Virus record (IMG/VR): IMGVR_UViG_3300020221_000020
Location: 1-57,368 of that record
Reading direction: 5' to 3' (one strand)
From: a virus
Length of the DNA stretch: 57,368 nt
Shown: piece after piece, positions 16,430 to 24,461 of the stretch
How the letters are laid out: each line of letters begins with the position of its first letter
Numbering within the stretch: position 1 is the stretch's first letter
Program-made: the position numbers and the translations under genes
Notes under the pieces: generated by a model
What the model was told of the DNA's origin: nothing
Database searches by the model: none
What the model saw: only the letters and a program-made list of their open reading frames with translations

Positions 16430-16931
16430 TAATTCTATTCAATTCAACTGCTTGTTTGTAAGGCATTTCTATACCTAAGAAATCCTCATATAATATATTT
16501 AGGTCGTAAATACTATTGCAATTATCAAATGTTTGAATTAAAGATGTATTGAATCCAGGTGTGTTATTTTCAATTTCATCTTCAATCAATAATTTTGCAA
16601 AAATTTTCATGCAATTTACTACGCTAGCAACAGCCTCTTCAGATAAACTTACATAAACCTTCGTATCATAATTGCCAGTTTCAGGATTGAAAACATAGTC
16701 TTTCTTTTCTGCTCTAATTTCTGCCCACCACTTAGATCCTTTTACCGCAGTATTTCTATCTAAAGGAAAATGCTCTACACCGACAATATACTTATCGTAA
16801 TTTTCTTGAGTGCAACCTAAAATACTATACTTAATTTTAGTATCTTGAAACTCAAAAATTTTATTATCTAAAGCTTCCTGCGATACATCATGTAAATCAG
16901 CGAAGAAATAAATTAAATTATCGTAATTCAT
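16368..16931 (-). CDS. Hypothetical protein, 187 aa
   Basis: A 187-residue protein starting MNYDNLIYFFADLHDVSQEA. It has a strand-rich middle (KYIVGVEHFPLDR, WWAEIRAEKKDYVFNPETGN) and a helical C-terminal half (EEAVASVVNCMKIFAKLLIE, then LNILYEDFLGIEMPYKQAVE). I recognise no domain, signal peptide or membrane segment. AAGAGGT upstream is a good ribosome binding site. It lies 11 bases after the putative adhesin and overlaps the following gene by 38-62 bases, so the two are probably translated together. The GC content and codon use look like those of its neighbours. Function unknown. Confidence 0.72.
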   Translation of the reverse strand: MNYDNLIYFFADLHDVSQEALDNKIFEFQDTKIKYSILGCTQENYDKYIVGVEHFPLDRNTAVKGSKWWAEIRAEKKDYVFNPETGNYDTKVYVSLSEEAVASVVNCMKIFAKLLIEDEIENNTPGFNTSLIQTFDNCNSIYDLNILYEDFLGIEMPYKQAVELNRINANGQRIFNENRLRIESLRV

Positions 16932-16942
16932 TTTACAACCTC

Positions 16943-17917
16943 TTAGTAGTTTGGTGCTGTTGTGCCATAAGTGGCATTAGTTATACTGTAAGCAGAAGCT
17001 AGTGATGCAGAAGACATTCCAGCATTTCCTCCAGGAGTAGACGATAAATCATTAGCAACATCATTAACATAACTTACTTTATACGTGTTATTATTTTGAG
17101 CACCGTTGTAATGACCTAGACAATAACCTTTATTTGCACCAGACTGATAATTTTCTTCCCCCGCATTTTGCACACCGAAACTACTAATCTGAGCTCCAGT
17201 ATCATCATTATACTTAACCAGAGTAGCATTCAAGTTGCCACCATTTTTCATGTAGGAATATCCTTTGTAACTACTTAAAGCTTTACCCCAACCATCACTT
17301 CCAGGAGATGTTGTCCATGATGCATATGTTTCAGTGGACCATGTGAAGGATTGTGCAGTGCTACCTGTTTTATGCCACCCTCTGAATCTACCCTCAGATG
17401 TTGCTGTAAAATCATTTGAAGTTGCTGAGTTTTGTGGTCTCTGTGCAGATGTTGCCATCGTTTCAGTTTTCAAATCAAATCTATCAGTAGCAGCATTACC
17501 GCCACCAACGATATAAACCTTAGCTCCAGCATGTTCATAATCAACCATAGTTCCCAAATCGTTTCTCGAAACTGTCATATTCCAAGAAGCAGTAGCACCA
17601 CCTCTTGATGCCTCATTGGTCATATTCATAGACCAAGTTGTAGCAGAAGAACCCATGAAAGCATTTGCGATAGCATAAACATAAAAATATAAATCACTGT
17701 TTGCTCCGTCAGAATATGAAGCTGCTTCGCTCATTTTATCACCAAGGTTTGTTGTGATATCAGTTGAGTGATTAGTGCGATTCACATTTCTCCATGGGGA
17801 GGAATCTTTATATCCCCCCGCAACAAATCCGTGAGTAATGATTCTTGCTTGTGGCCAGGGGAGATCGCCCCCCGCTCTGGATGCTCCTAAATCTCTTAAT
17901 GTAGTTAATCTTGGCAT
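16943..17917 (-). CDS. Putative adhesin with kelch-like repeats, 324 aa
   Basis: A 324-residue protein starting MPRLTTLRDLGASRAGGDLP, then ITHGFVAGGYKDSSPWRNVN. The VAGGY motif near residue 32, VYIVGGGNAATDRFDL near 135, the GRFRGW and GWGKALSSYKGYSYMKNGG stretches, and several W-S-M-N-M repeats suggest a beta-propeller-like protein with diverged kelch-type blades that binds a surface ligand. It has no signal peptide or membrane segment and a strong ribosome binding site, CGGAGGTAAC. A weak GATAAATT motif lies upstream. It is the last fibre-type gene before the unknown insert, so a fibre-tip adhesin is the best guess. Confidence 0.65.
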   Translation of the reverse strand: MPRLTTLRDLGASRAGGDLPWPQARIITHGFVAGGYKDSSPWRNVNRTNHSTDITTNLGDKMSEAASYSDGANSDLYFYVYAIANAFMGSSATTWSMNMTNEASRGGATASWNMTVSRNDLGTMVDYEHAGAKVYIVGGGNAATDRFDLKTETMATSAQRPQNSATSNDFTATSEGRFRGWHKTGSTAQSFTWSTETYASWTTSPGSDGWGKALSSYKGYSYMKNGGNLNATLVKYNDDTGAQISSFGVQNAGEENYQSGANKGYCLGHYNGAQNNNTYKVSYVNDVANDLSSTPGGNAGMSSASLASAYSITNATYGTTAPNY

Positions 17918-17949
17918 AGTTTGTTACCTCCGTTTTTTATTTTTAAAAT

Positions 17950-17985
17950 TTATCAACCGAAGGATTGTTATCAACCGAAGGATTG
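17950..17985. repeat. 18-bp perfect tandem duplication spanning the stop codon of the 1641-aa gene
   Basis: The plus strand carries ttatcaaccgaaggattg twice without a gap (17950-17967 and 17968-17985). On the minus strand the unit encodes QSFG, a TGA stop and TAA. The second copy therefore repeats the gene's last four codons and stop. Confidence 0.9.
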
Positions 17986-20900
17986 TTTTGATCCAATTAC
18001 GTCAACAAAACTACTACCACTTCTAATAATTGTATAAGTCCAAACTTCTAGTTTGTTTGCGGTTCCAGTTGGTTGATTTCCTCCTTGCCACTTAACTGTA
18101 AATGAAGATCCATTAACACCGAATGTTGTTGACATCTTATATGCAGTACCTCCCTGAGAAACTAAAATTGCGACGACAATCACTTTATTATCATCAACAG
18201 TTGTTGTAGTTGGAATATTCTGAATGTTTGGTGTGATATCACCACTCATCGAACCAGATGGATGATAGTAGATAGCTCTGGTTGCAAAATTATAGTTTTG
18301 GTTTCCAGACTGACCAGGACCTCTAATTTCAAGTGCTTCAGTGAAGCTTGCTTGCTTAGAAATACCAGTTACATCTAAACCAGCAAGAGTTCCAATGGAA
18401 GTTAGACCAGAAGCAGAAGTTACCGTTGAAGCAAGAGTAGTTGCACTTAAAACAGAAGCTCCATTGATTTGGTATGATGCGCCAGTTGGAATATTAACTC
18501 CACTGGTACCGCCAACATTTAGTCCAGCATTTGGAAGATTCCATCTGGTATTAGCATGATCATACTTAAAGCTTAGGTTGCTAGTGCCAAGTTGTAGTCC
18601 AGCATCATTGGCAGTGTCACTATTCGTGGCACCGCTACCAATAATGATTGTTTTATCTGCAATTGATAAATCTGTTGAATTAACAGTAGTTGTTGTGCCA
18701 GCAACGGTGATATTACCAGCAAACGAAGCATTACCATCTTTATCAACACTAAACTTAGATGCACCACCAACTTGAGCATTGATTAAAGTTGTGCCAGCAC
18801 CAGATTGTGTATTAGTTGCATTAATAGTTAATGCTTCGGTGCTTGATGCAGTATCCCAAGTAGGTCTTACTTTTAGTGTGCCTACAATATCAAGATCAGT
18901 TGCTACTTTTTGCTTTCTTTCTACCGTAATTGTGCCAGTGGCAGGTGAAACAGCAGTGCCAGTCATAGTGTAAGCAAATGTTTTGGCAGTAGCATTAACA
19001 GCGGTTACTGTAAATGTGCCATTATAATTTGCTTGGTTTGCACCAGAAACTACGATTTGGTCACCAAGATATACGTTATTGGCAACGAAGGAAGTTACAG
19101 TAGCAGTAGTGCCAGAAGATGTAAGTAAAGAAACACCGATGGTTGGAGAGGATCTTACAATACCAGCACCAACTTGTCCATCAACATAAGTCTTAACCGC
19201 AAGTTGAGTTGGAACTGCAGCATCTCTAGAGAAGTCTCCGCCTAATGTAGCATCAGCTGAGAATTCATTAATTGACACACCCAATTCAGCACCTAATGTG
19301 CCGAGACGTAGTGAGGATAGACCACTCAAGTTAAACGCACTAGCGTCTAGTGTAGCGGTACCTGTTGCCTGCTCAACAACGAAGAATTCACCAACTCTGA
19401 AGTTACCATCTTGGTCAGATGAAACGTAGTAACATCTTCCAGGGAAGTTTTCTACAATTTCATTTGCTTGTACTGGATTGGTGGTTGGTGTACCAGGCCA
19501 GTTTGTATTTGCTTTGTTTCCAGTACCAACTTGTAGGAAGTCATGACCTGTCATACGTACTTGTGAGTAACGTAGACGAATTTCTACTGACTGACCGTTG
19601 TTTGCATTGATATTCTTTGGTCCCGCAAAGATAATAGTTGCTCTACCAACTTGAGGTTGATTAACTGAGGTAATACGGAAGAATTCATCATCAACTTTAA
19701 CAATATCATTAGTGTCAAAGTTAGCGATAGAAAATAGAGGAATATCAGTTACAGCGGTATCAACGTCTCCACGTAAAGTGGTAGCATTTGCTGTTCTTGT
19801 TATATAGTAAATTATAGATCCGTCAGTATGTGCAGCAGCGGTTGTTCCTTCCTGACCTCTAACTACTGTAACACTAGCAGCGTTAACAGCAGTAATTCTC
19901 ATCAATTCGTTATTGACTAAAATAAAGTTGTTTGCGCCAGCAGCAAATCCTGATAGAATTGATTGAGTATCGTCAGAGAATGGAATTTCAGTAGCAGCGT
20001 TATCAACACCAACTGTGCCTAAAACATCAAGCTTACCAGTTATTGAAGAAACATTATAAAGAGTTACTGCAGCACCACCAGCATGTAGTGCAAGAGTGCT
20101 TCCTCCAGTTGTTCCTTGCTTATAAACTTTTGCATCTTGAAGACGAGCATCACCAGAAGCGATTGTTAAGTTGGTGCCTGGGTTTGAATAACTAAATGTA
20201 GTGCCAGTAAGCACAGTAACTGTAGTTCTTTGAAGCACCCCTCCAATAATACCCTTCGTAACACCATCAGTTGAATCAAAACCAGTTGCAAAAGGTCTTA
20301 CCGTAGCAGTAGCAGATGGAATTGCAATAACAACTTTATCACCAGTGCTAAGACCATGCGGTCCTGATGTAGTTAAAGTAGTTACGTTATTATTTCTACT
20401 TACGTCAGAAACGTTAACTGATGCTGGAGCGGTGCCAGGAACATCATATCTTCTGAGACTTGAAATGAAGATATTTGTTGCAACGCCTGCATCAACAACA
20501 TCTTTAATAACATAATACCCAGGATCATTATATTGTGAAGCGCCAGAAACGTTGAGGAATTTAGTAGCTCCAGTTATTTTTGGAAGTACAGGATTACCAC
20601 CGACAACAGGAAGGTTTGTGAGTGGGAAAATCTTACCCTTAACACCTTCTAGAGCTGGAGTTGCGCCTCCTGCAGAGGTTGTGGCAGTTGCACCAGATGC
20701 AACTACTCCAGCAGCACCCACACCAGCAATTGATTTGCTATTAGCAAATGTACCAGTGATAGGCTCAATTACTAGATAATTTGATTGGACATAAAGAATT
20801 AAACCAAGAGCATAATCTGCTGCTCCAACTGTGCTTTGAGCAACTTGCTCATTCTGCTTAAAGACAGGACTATTTTCTTCATAACTGAAGTTAAGTCTTT

Positions 20901-22896
20901 GACCTCTAACTGTACCTGTGATTGGGGTTTCTGTAGTATCAAAACCAGAGGATACCGCACCATATGTGCCCCATGAGTTGTTACCTACAAGTGAGCGAAT
21001 TCTACCACCACCAGAGCAGGTATAACCAATGTGACAATAGTATGTGAAGGAAGAAACGATTTCTGCGTTACCTAGATCCTTACACCAGAAACCAACACCT
21101 AAATCGTGTATTTGAGTGAATGAATCAAATAGCATCGATCCGTTAGAAACAGTATTACCATAAATGCTCTTATCGATGATAGCACCTACACCACCAGTGC
21201 AGTTCGGCGCTTCGCCTAAAGTGCGACCAGAGAATGCTGAGCACTGAGTAATATATGGTGATTTACCTGTAATTGGAATTGAAGGATTGAGTCTTAAGAA
21301 TACCCCTCTAATAGTTGCCTGAGTGATGTCAGGAGAATCAAGACCTGTGGCAGGTTCGAAACCTTCCATTCCACTGAAAATCATATCTTTCAGAGTTGTT
21401 GATTCTGAAAGGAAAAACATTGTAGAGAATCTGTTTTCTACAGGTGTTGCGTCAGTTGAAAGACCAACAGTGTTTGGAGAAATAACAGTGGCGCGAAGGT
21501 TATCGCCAATAATAGATGTGAAAGCAGGGACTGTTAGTGGAAGTTGCTCAGGGTAGGTGCCAGACTTAACAAAAATAGTATTGATTGAAGTCGCTGTGCC
21601 AACAGGAATCTGAGAAAGAGCATAACGTAATGTTTTCCAAGGTCTGCTGATATTTTTACCATGAGTAGTAGCATCAGTACCATCAGTTGCTACATAAAAA
21701 ACATTTGCACAAAGGTTGTTTCTTTCCCACGCAGGAAGACCATTATCGACTGTGAGAACTTGACCACTTGTGCCAATTGGAAGAGGCACATTAGCGCCAG
21801 CATTATTTCTATAAAGAGTATCACCAGGATTTTGTAGGGTTAGTGTTGATTCTCCCTGTGCAAGTGCTTGCCAGTTAGCGCCACCGTCAGCAACGGGGTC
21901 AATGTTAATATTGTGTGCTGTTAAATTAACCCAACTTGCGGAAGATTTAGAAACAACATCATTCACTTGATAAGTTGCTGTTGAAGACCAGGGACCTCTC
22001 CAATTTAGACCACTGGAAACTTTTTTCCATTTTGTAGCATCAGTTGGATAGATACCTGCAGCACTAGTTGAAATTTTTACATATGTATTTCCACCGAATA
22101 GCACAACATCTCCAGGTACATACACAGTTGTATTACTGTATTCGCCTTTCATATCAAAACCAGTGGTCACAATTCCCCAATCAGCTGGTATTGCTGGAGT
22201 TGGTGGAATTGGTGGACTCGCTGAAGAATCTCCTGGATTACCAGGAATGTCTATTAGATAAAGGTTAGGTTGCTTGCCTTGACTGATAGTTTTGGCAACG
22301 TAAGTATAACCACCATAATTGACAATATCTCCTGGTTGATACTCTGTGCCCTGTAACCAAGTATCTTCAAAATTAACAGACTCTAGATAAACACTAAACT
22401 TAGTAAGGTCGAATGAAATACCTGAAGTATGGGCGGTAGTTACGAGATATAATGTGTTACCATATCTTACGATATCGTTTAATTTATACCAAGTGCCAGC
22501 GGTCCAATCTGATTTATATGTCGTGCCAGCAGTATAAAGAGACCATTTGGTAAGATCATTAGTATAGAATAAATTCTCGTTTGCTGCGGATGTATGATTC
22601 TGCACACAGAGATATTGATTAGCACCATAGCTAACAAGGTCATTCTTAGCGAAGAATGTATTTGGAGTCCATGTGCCTATGATTCTAACACCAGGGACAT
22701 GTAGTTGCCATCTTGGCACCGCAATGTCTAAATCTGTTGATGCCCAAGAAGTTTCTGATGCTGCCGAAGTATGATTAACGACACAAACGTATGTATTCCC
22801 TTTAAAGGAAACGATGTCGTCAATTACATAGGCAGTAGATGGAGCCCATGCACCTCTCCAGTTGAATTTTAATCTACCTAATCTGAAATCAGCCAT
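17971..22896 (-). CDS. Large adhesin/fibre with six carbohydrate-binding-like repeats and beta-helix, 1641 aa
   Basis: The N-terminal 370 residues contain six copies of a unit like chitin-binding type 3 modules (CBM5/12): W..G..Y...D.V...G..Y.C...H, for example WAPSTAYVIDDIVSFKGNTY, TPNTFFAKNDLVSYGANQYL and WYKLNDIVRYGNTLYLV. A beta-helix region begins near 400 (FYVATDGTDATTHGKNISRP) and includes GGGRIRSLVGNNSWGTYGAV. Near 1157 it has YYVSSDQDGNFRVGEFFVVE and then LAVKTYVDGQVG, shared with the 1646-aa protein. Near 1400 it has GNITVAGTTTTVNSTDLSIA, shared with the 491-aa fibre. It is probably a host-glycan-binding fibre. The stop is followed by a second tandem copy of its last codons (see repeat). 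Confidence 0.8.
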   Translation of the reverse strand: MADFRLGRLKFNWRGAWAPSTAYVIDDIVSFKGNTYVCVVNHTSAASETSWASTDLDIAVPRWQLHVPGVRIIGTWTPNTFFAKNDLVSYGANQYLCVQNHTSAANENLFYTNDLTKWSLYTAGTTYKSDWTAGTWYKLNDIVRYGNTLYLVTTAHTSGISFDLTKFSVYLESVNFEDTWLQGTEYQPGDIVNYGGYTYVAKTISQGKQPNLYLIDIPGNPGDSSASPPIPPTPAIPADWGIVTTGFDMKGEYSNTTVYVPGDVVLFGGNTYVKISTSAAGIYPTDATKWKKVSSGLNWRGPWSSTATYQVNDVVSKSSASWVNLTAHNINIDPVADGGANWQALAQGESTLTLQNPGDTLYRNNAGANVPLPIGTSGQVLTVDNGLPAWERNNLCANVFYVATDGTDATTHGKNISRPWKTLRYALSQIPVGTATSINTIFVKSGTYPEQLPLTVPAFTSIIGDNLRATVISPNTVGLSTDATPVENRFSTMFFLSESTTLKDMIFSGMEGFEPATGLDSPDITQATIRGVFLRLNPSIPITGKSPYITQCSAFSGRTLGEAPNCTGGVGAIIDKSIYGNTVSNGSMLFDSFTQIHDLGVGFWCKDLGNAEIVSSFTYYCHIGYTCSGGGRIRSLVGNNSWGTYGAVSSGFDTTETPITGTVRGQRLNFSYEENSPVFKQNEQVAQSTVGAADYALGLILYVQSNYLVIEPITGTFANSKSIAGVGAAGVVASGATATTSAGGATPALEGVKGKIFPLTNLPVVGGNPVLPKITGATKFLNVSGASQYNDPGYYVIKDVVDAGVATNIFISSLRRYDVPGTAPASVNVSDVSRNNNVTTLTTSGPHGLSTGDKVVIAIPSATATVRPFATGFDSTDGVTKGIIGGVLQRTTVTVLTGTTFSYSNPGTNLTIASGDARLQDAKVYKQGTTGGSTLALHAGGAAVTLYNVSSITGKLDVLGTVGVDNAATEIPFSDDTQSILSGFAAGANNFILVNNELMRITAVNAASVTVVRGQEGTTAAAHTDGSIIYYITRTANATTLRGDVDTAVTDIPLFSIANFDTNDIVKVDDEFFRITSVNQPQVGRATIIFAGPKNINANNGQSVEIRLRYSQVRMTGHDFLQVGTGNKANTNWPGTPTTNPVQANEIVENFPGRCYYVSSDQDGNFRVGEFFVVEQATGTATLDASAFNLSGLSSLRLGTLGAELGVSINEFSADATLGGDFSRDAAVPTQLAVKTYVDGQVGAGIVRSSPTIGVSLLTSSGTTATVTSFVANNVYLGDQIVVSGANQANYNGTFTVTAVNATAKTFAYTMTGTAVSPATGTITVERKQKVATDLDIVGTLKVRPTWDTASSTEALTINATNTQSGAGTTLINAQVGGASKFSVDKDGNASFAGNITVAGTTTTVNSTDLSIADKTIIIGSGATNSDTANDAGLQLGTSNLSFKYDHANTRWNLPNAGLNVGGTSGVNIPTGASYQINGASVLSATTLASTVTSASGLTSIGTLAGLDVTGISKQASFTEALEIRGPGQSGNQNYNFATRAIYYHPSGSMSGDITPNIQNIPTTTTVDDNKVIVVAILVSQGGTAYKMSTTFGVNGSSFTVKWQGGNQPTGTANKLEVWTYTIIRSGSSFVDVIGSKQSFG

Positions 22897-22953
22897 TTTT
22901 TATTTTCCTTATAGTGGTCCTTGGTGGATAAACGTTTGTGCCTAACCTGGCAA

Positions 22954-23625
22954 TTATTTTGGTCCTACACTGTAATCATAACTACCAAATCTAGCAACGA
23001 AATAACCTTGATCATCAATGAAATAGGTTATCTTTCTTGCTTCAAACTTATACTGTTGATATTTATCATTGTTTTCGTCGTTACTAAAAGATTTAACAAT
23101 ACTAGTAACTCTAAAAGTTAAATCTGTAACATCATTAACTTTTGAAGAAGGAACTGTTACAGTTTCATTTGGAGAGAATTGAGCTCCTCCACTATGAATT
23201 TCAACTGTTGAAATATAACCTTGAGCATTTCTAGTAATTAAAAGATTTAGTCCTGATCCAGGTTTTCTATTTGATTCTCCTTCTCCATCACCATTCCCAA
23301 TTAATCCAGTTACTGTGTATGTCACATTAGCATCAGTTGAATTTTCAATGCCTCCAGAAACTAATTGTATTGTTTTAACACCACCAACTTCAACAACGTT
23401 ATTCCAAGCATCCATGAAATCAATTTGCGCTGTGCCATCAACATTAAAAACATCAATATTATCGTTATCTGCAGTGTTTGTTTTGGTATAAACAAGCATA
23501 CCATCAGCGTCTCTTCTTAGAGCATGAAAAGTAAAACGGTTTGAGGTGTTAAAGTATGAATACATGCTTCCCCCTCCAGATCCAACACTACTGCCCTGCC
23601 CAGATTCACTTAAGTAAAGTGCCAT
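22954..23625 (-). CDS. Virion structural protein with GGxxFxPNE unit, 223 aa
   Basis: A 223-residue protein starting MALYLSESGQGSSVGSGGGS, a Gly/Ser linker followed by MYSYFNTSNRFTFHALRRDADGML near residue 22. Near residues 150-165 it has VEIHSGGAQFSPNETVTVPS, the same strand unit as the GxGYxxPP units of the baseplate giants. It ends YFVARFGSYDYSVGPK, rich in aromatic residues. The pattern LYVTKTNTADNDNIDV-like, seen as VYTKTNTADNDNIDVFN, suggests a surface strand domain. It lies between two fibre genes with a double late promoter. The function is inferred to be structural; no family is recognised. Confidence 0.63.
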   Translation of the reverse strand: MALYLSESGQGSSVGSGGGSMYSYFNTSNRFTFHALRRDADGMLVYTKTNTADNDNIDVFNVDGTAQIDFMDAWNNVVEVGGVKTIQLVSGGIENSTDANVTYTVTGLIGNGDGEGESNRKPGSGLNLLITRNAQGYISTVEIHSGGAQFSPNETVTVPSSKVNDVTDLTFRVTSIVKSFSNDENNDKYQQYKFEARKITYFIDDQGYFVARFGSYDYSVGPK

Positions 23626-23645
23626 CTAAAAACCCCAACTTGAGT

Positions 23646-23653
23646 TATTTATG
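23646..23653 (-). promoter_or_regulatory. Second late promoter motif CATAAATA
   Basis: It lies 20 bases before the ATG at 23625 and 10 bases downstream of the perfect TATAAATA, giving a possible double promoter for this gene. Confidence 0.45.
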
Positions 23654-23663
23654 ATATCACAAG

Positions 23664-23671
23664 TATTTATA
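23664..23671 (-). promoter_or_regulatory. Late promoter TATAAATA
   Basis: A perfect T4-late octamer in the 57-base gap before the 223-aa gene. A second motif, CATAAATA, lies at 23653-23646 nearer the ATG (23625). Confidence 0.6.
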
Positions 23672-23682
23672 ATAATTAACTA

Positions 23683-24420
23683 TTATGAATACACCTTCCA
23701 AAAATCTCCAGTCCAAACAATTGTAACTGTAACCCCAGCAAGATCAAGAATATATGGACTATCTGTGTCTCCAGTTTGATCTTGGAATGTTTTTCCTGAT
23801 CCTGCATCTAATATAACTGGATATGAATTCCAAGAATTTTTCATATCAGCAAAAACAATAGTATTACCTATGTTTGGATTTACTGGAAGAATTACTGTAA
23901 TATCTGATTGTGTAGAAGAATTAGTTAAGGTATCTACTAAATATCTTCCACTGACTTGTGCAACAAAATTTTGTGTTTCTACACCAAAACTTGCGCCAGC
24001 AGCAATATTATTACTGCCTCTAACAATAAGGTCACCTTTAATTTCTACTACACCAGTAACATCATTATCATTATTTGGGTCAATAACAATATCACCAGTT
24101 GCTTTAACTCTGTTAACTAACAAACTATTCATGGTGAAATCGCCAGTGCTCTCAAGAATACTTGGAGTTACTGAGTTTGGAAACATATTGATAGTATTAA
24201 CCTTTCCCCAAGAAAGGACTCCATTACCATCGGTAATTAACATTTCGTTAGCAGCACCATCATCAACTGGCATTGTCAATGTATAGCTTCCAGTTAAACT
24301 GGATGGTGCTTTAAGAGACACAAATCTAAGTGTGCCTACATTAGTGCTTAATTTTACTGCGTTGTTATTTTCAACAACCAGTCCGTTTTTTACGGTAAAT
24401 TCTTTGTTGTACGTAGCCAT
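23683..24420 (-). CDS. Fibre-like structural protein, 245 aa
   Basis: A 245-residue protein starting MATYNKEFTVKNGLVVENNN. It has the VSLKAPSSLTGSYTLTMPVD unit near residue 34 and then ITDGNGVLSWGKV, both also found in the 499-aa fibre (VSLKAPD..., TDVNGVMSWAEV). The second half is a strand-rich domain with VSGRYLVDTLTNSS, IVFADMKNSWNSYPVILDAG and a C-terminal WTGDFWKVYS, which resembles the end of fibre tip domains that bind a surface ligand. The gene has its own late promoter. The family name is not known to me; a virion fibre role is inferred from shared units and neighbours. Confidence 0.68.
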   Translation of the reverse strand: MATYNKEFTVKNGLVVENNNAVKLSTNVGTLRFVSLKAPSSLTGSYTLTMPVDDGAANEMLITDGNGVLSWGKVNTINMFPNSVTPSILESTGDFTMNSLLVNRVKATGDIVIDPNNDNDVTGVVEIKGDLIVRGSNNIAAGASFGVETQNFVAQVSGRYLVDTLTNSSTQSDITVILPVNPNIGNTIVFADMKNSWNSYPVILDAGSGKTFQDQTGDTDSPYILDLAGVTVTIVWTGDFWKVYS

Positions 24421-24453
24421 AACGGTTCACTCTCCCCGTTGTAGTGTTAGAAA

Positions 24454-24461
24454 TATTTATG
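24454..24461 (-). promoter_or_regulatory. Late promoter motif CATAAATA overlapping a stop codon
   Basis: The TAA stop of the 491-aa fibre gene is part of CATAAATA, 33 bases upstream of the ATG at 24420. Confidence 0.5.

Noticed and set aside
17950-17985. CRISPR or attachment site
   Set aside because: There are just two units in direct contact with no spacers, and they copy the end of a coding gene.
22900-22950. Terminator or promoter before the 1641-aa gene
   Set aside because: The TGCC/GGCA stem is only four base pairs and no nATAAATA motif is present; nothing firm can be called.
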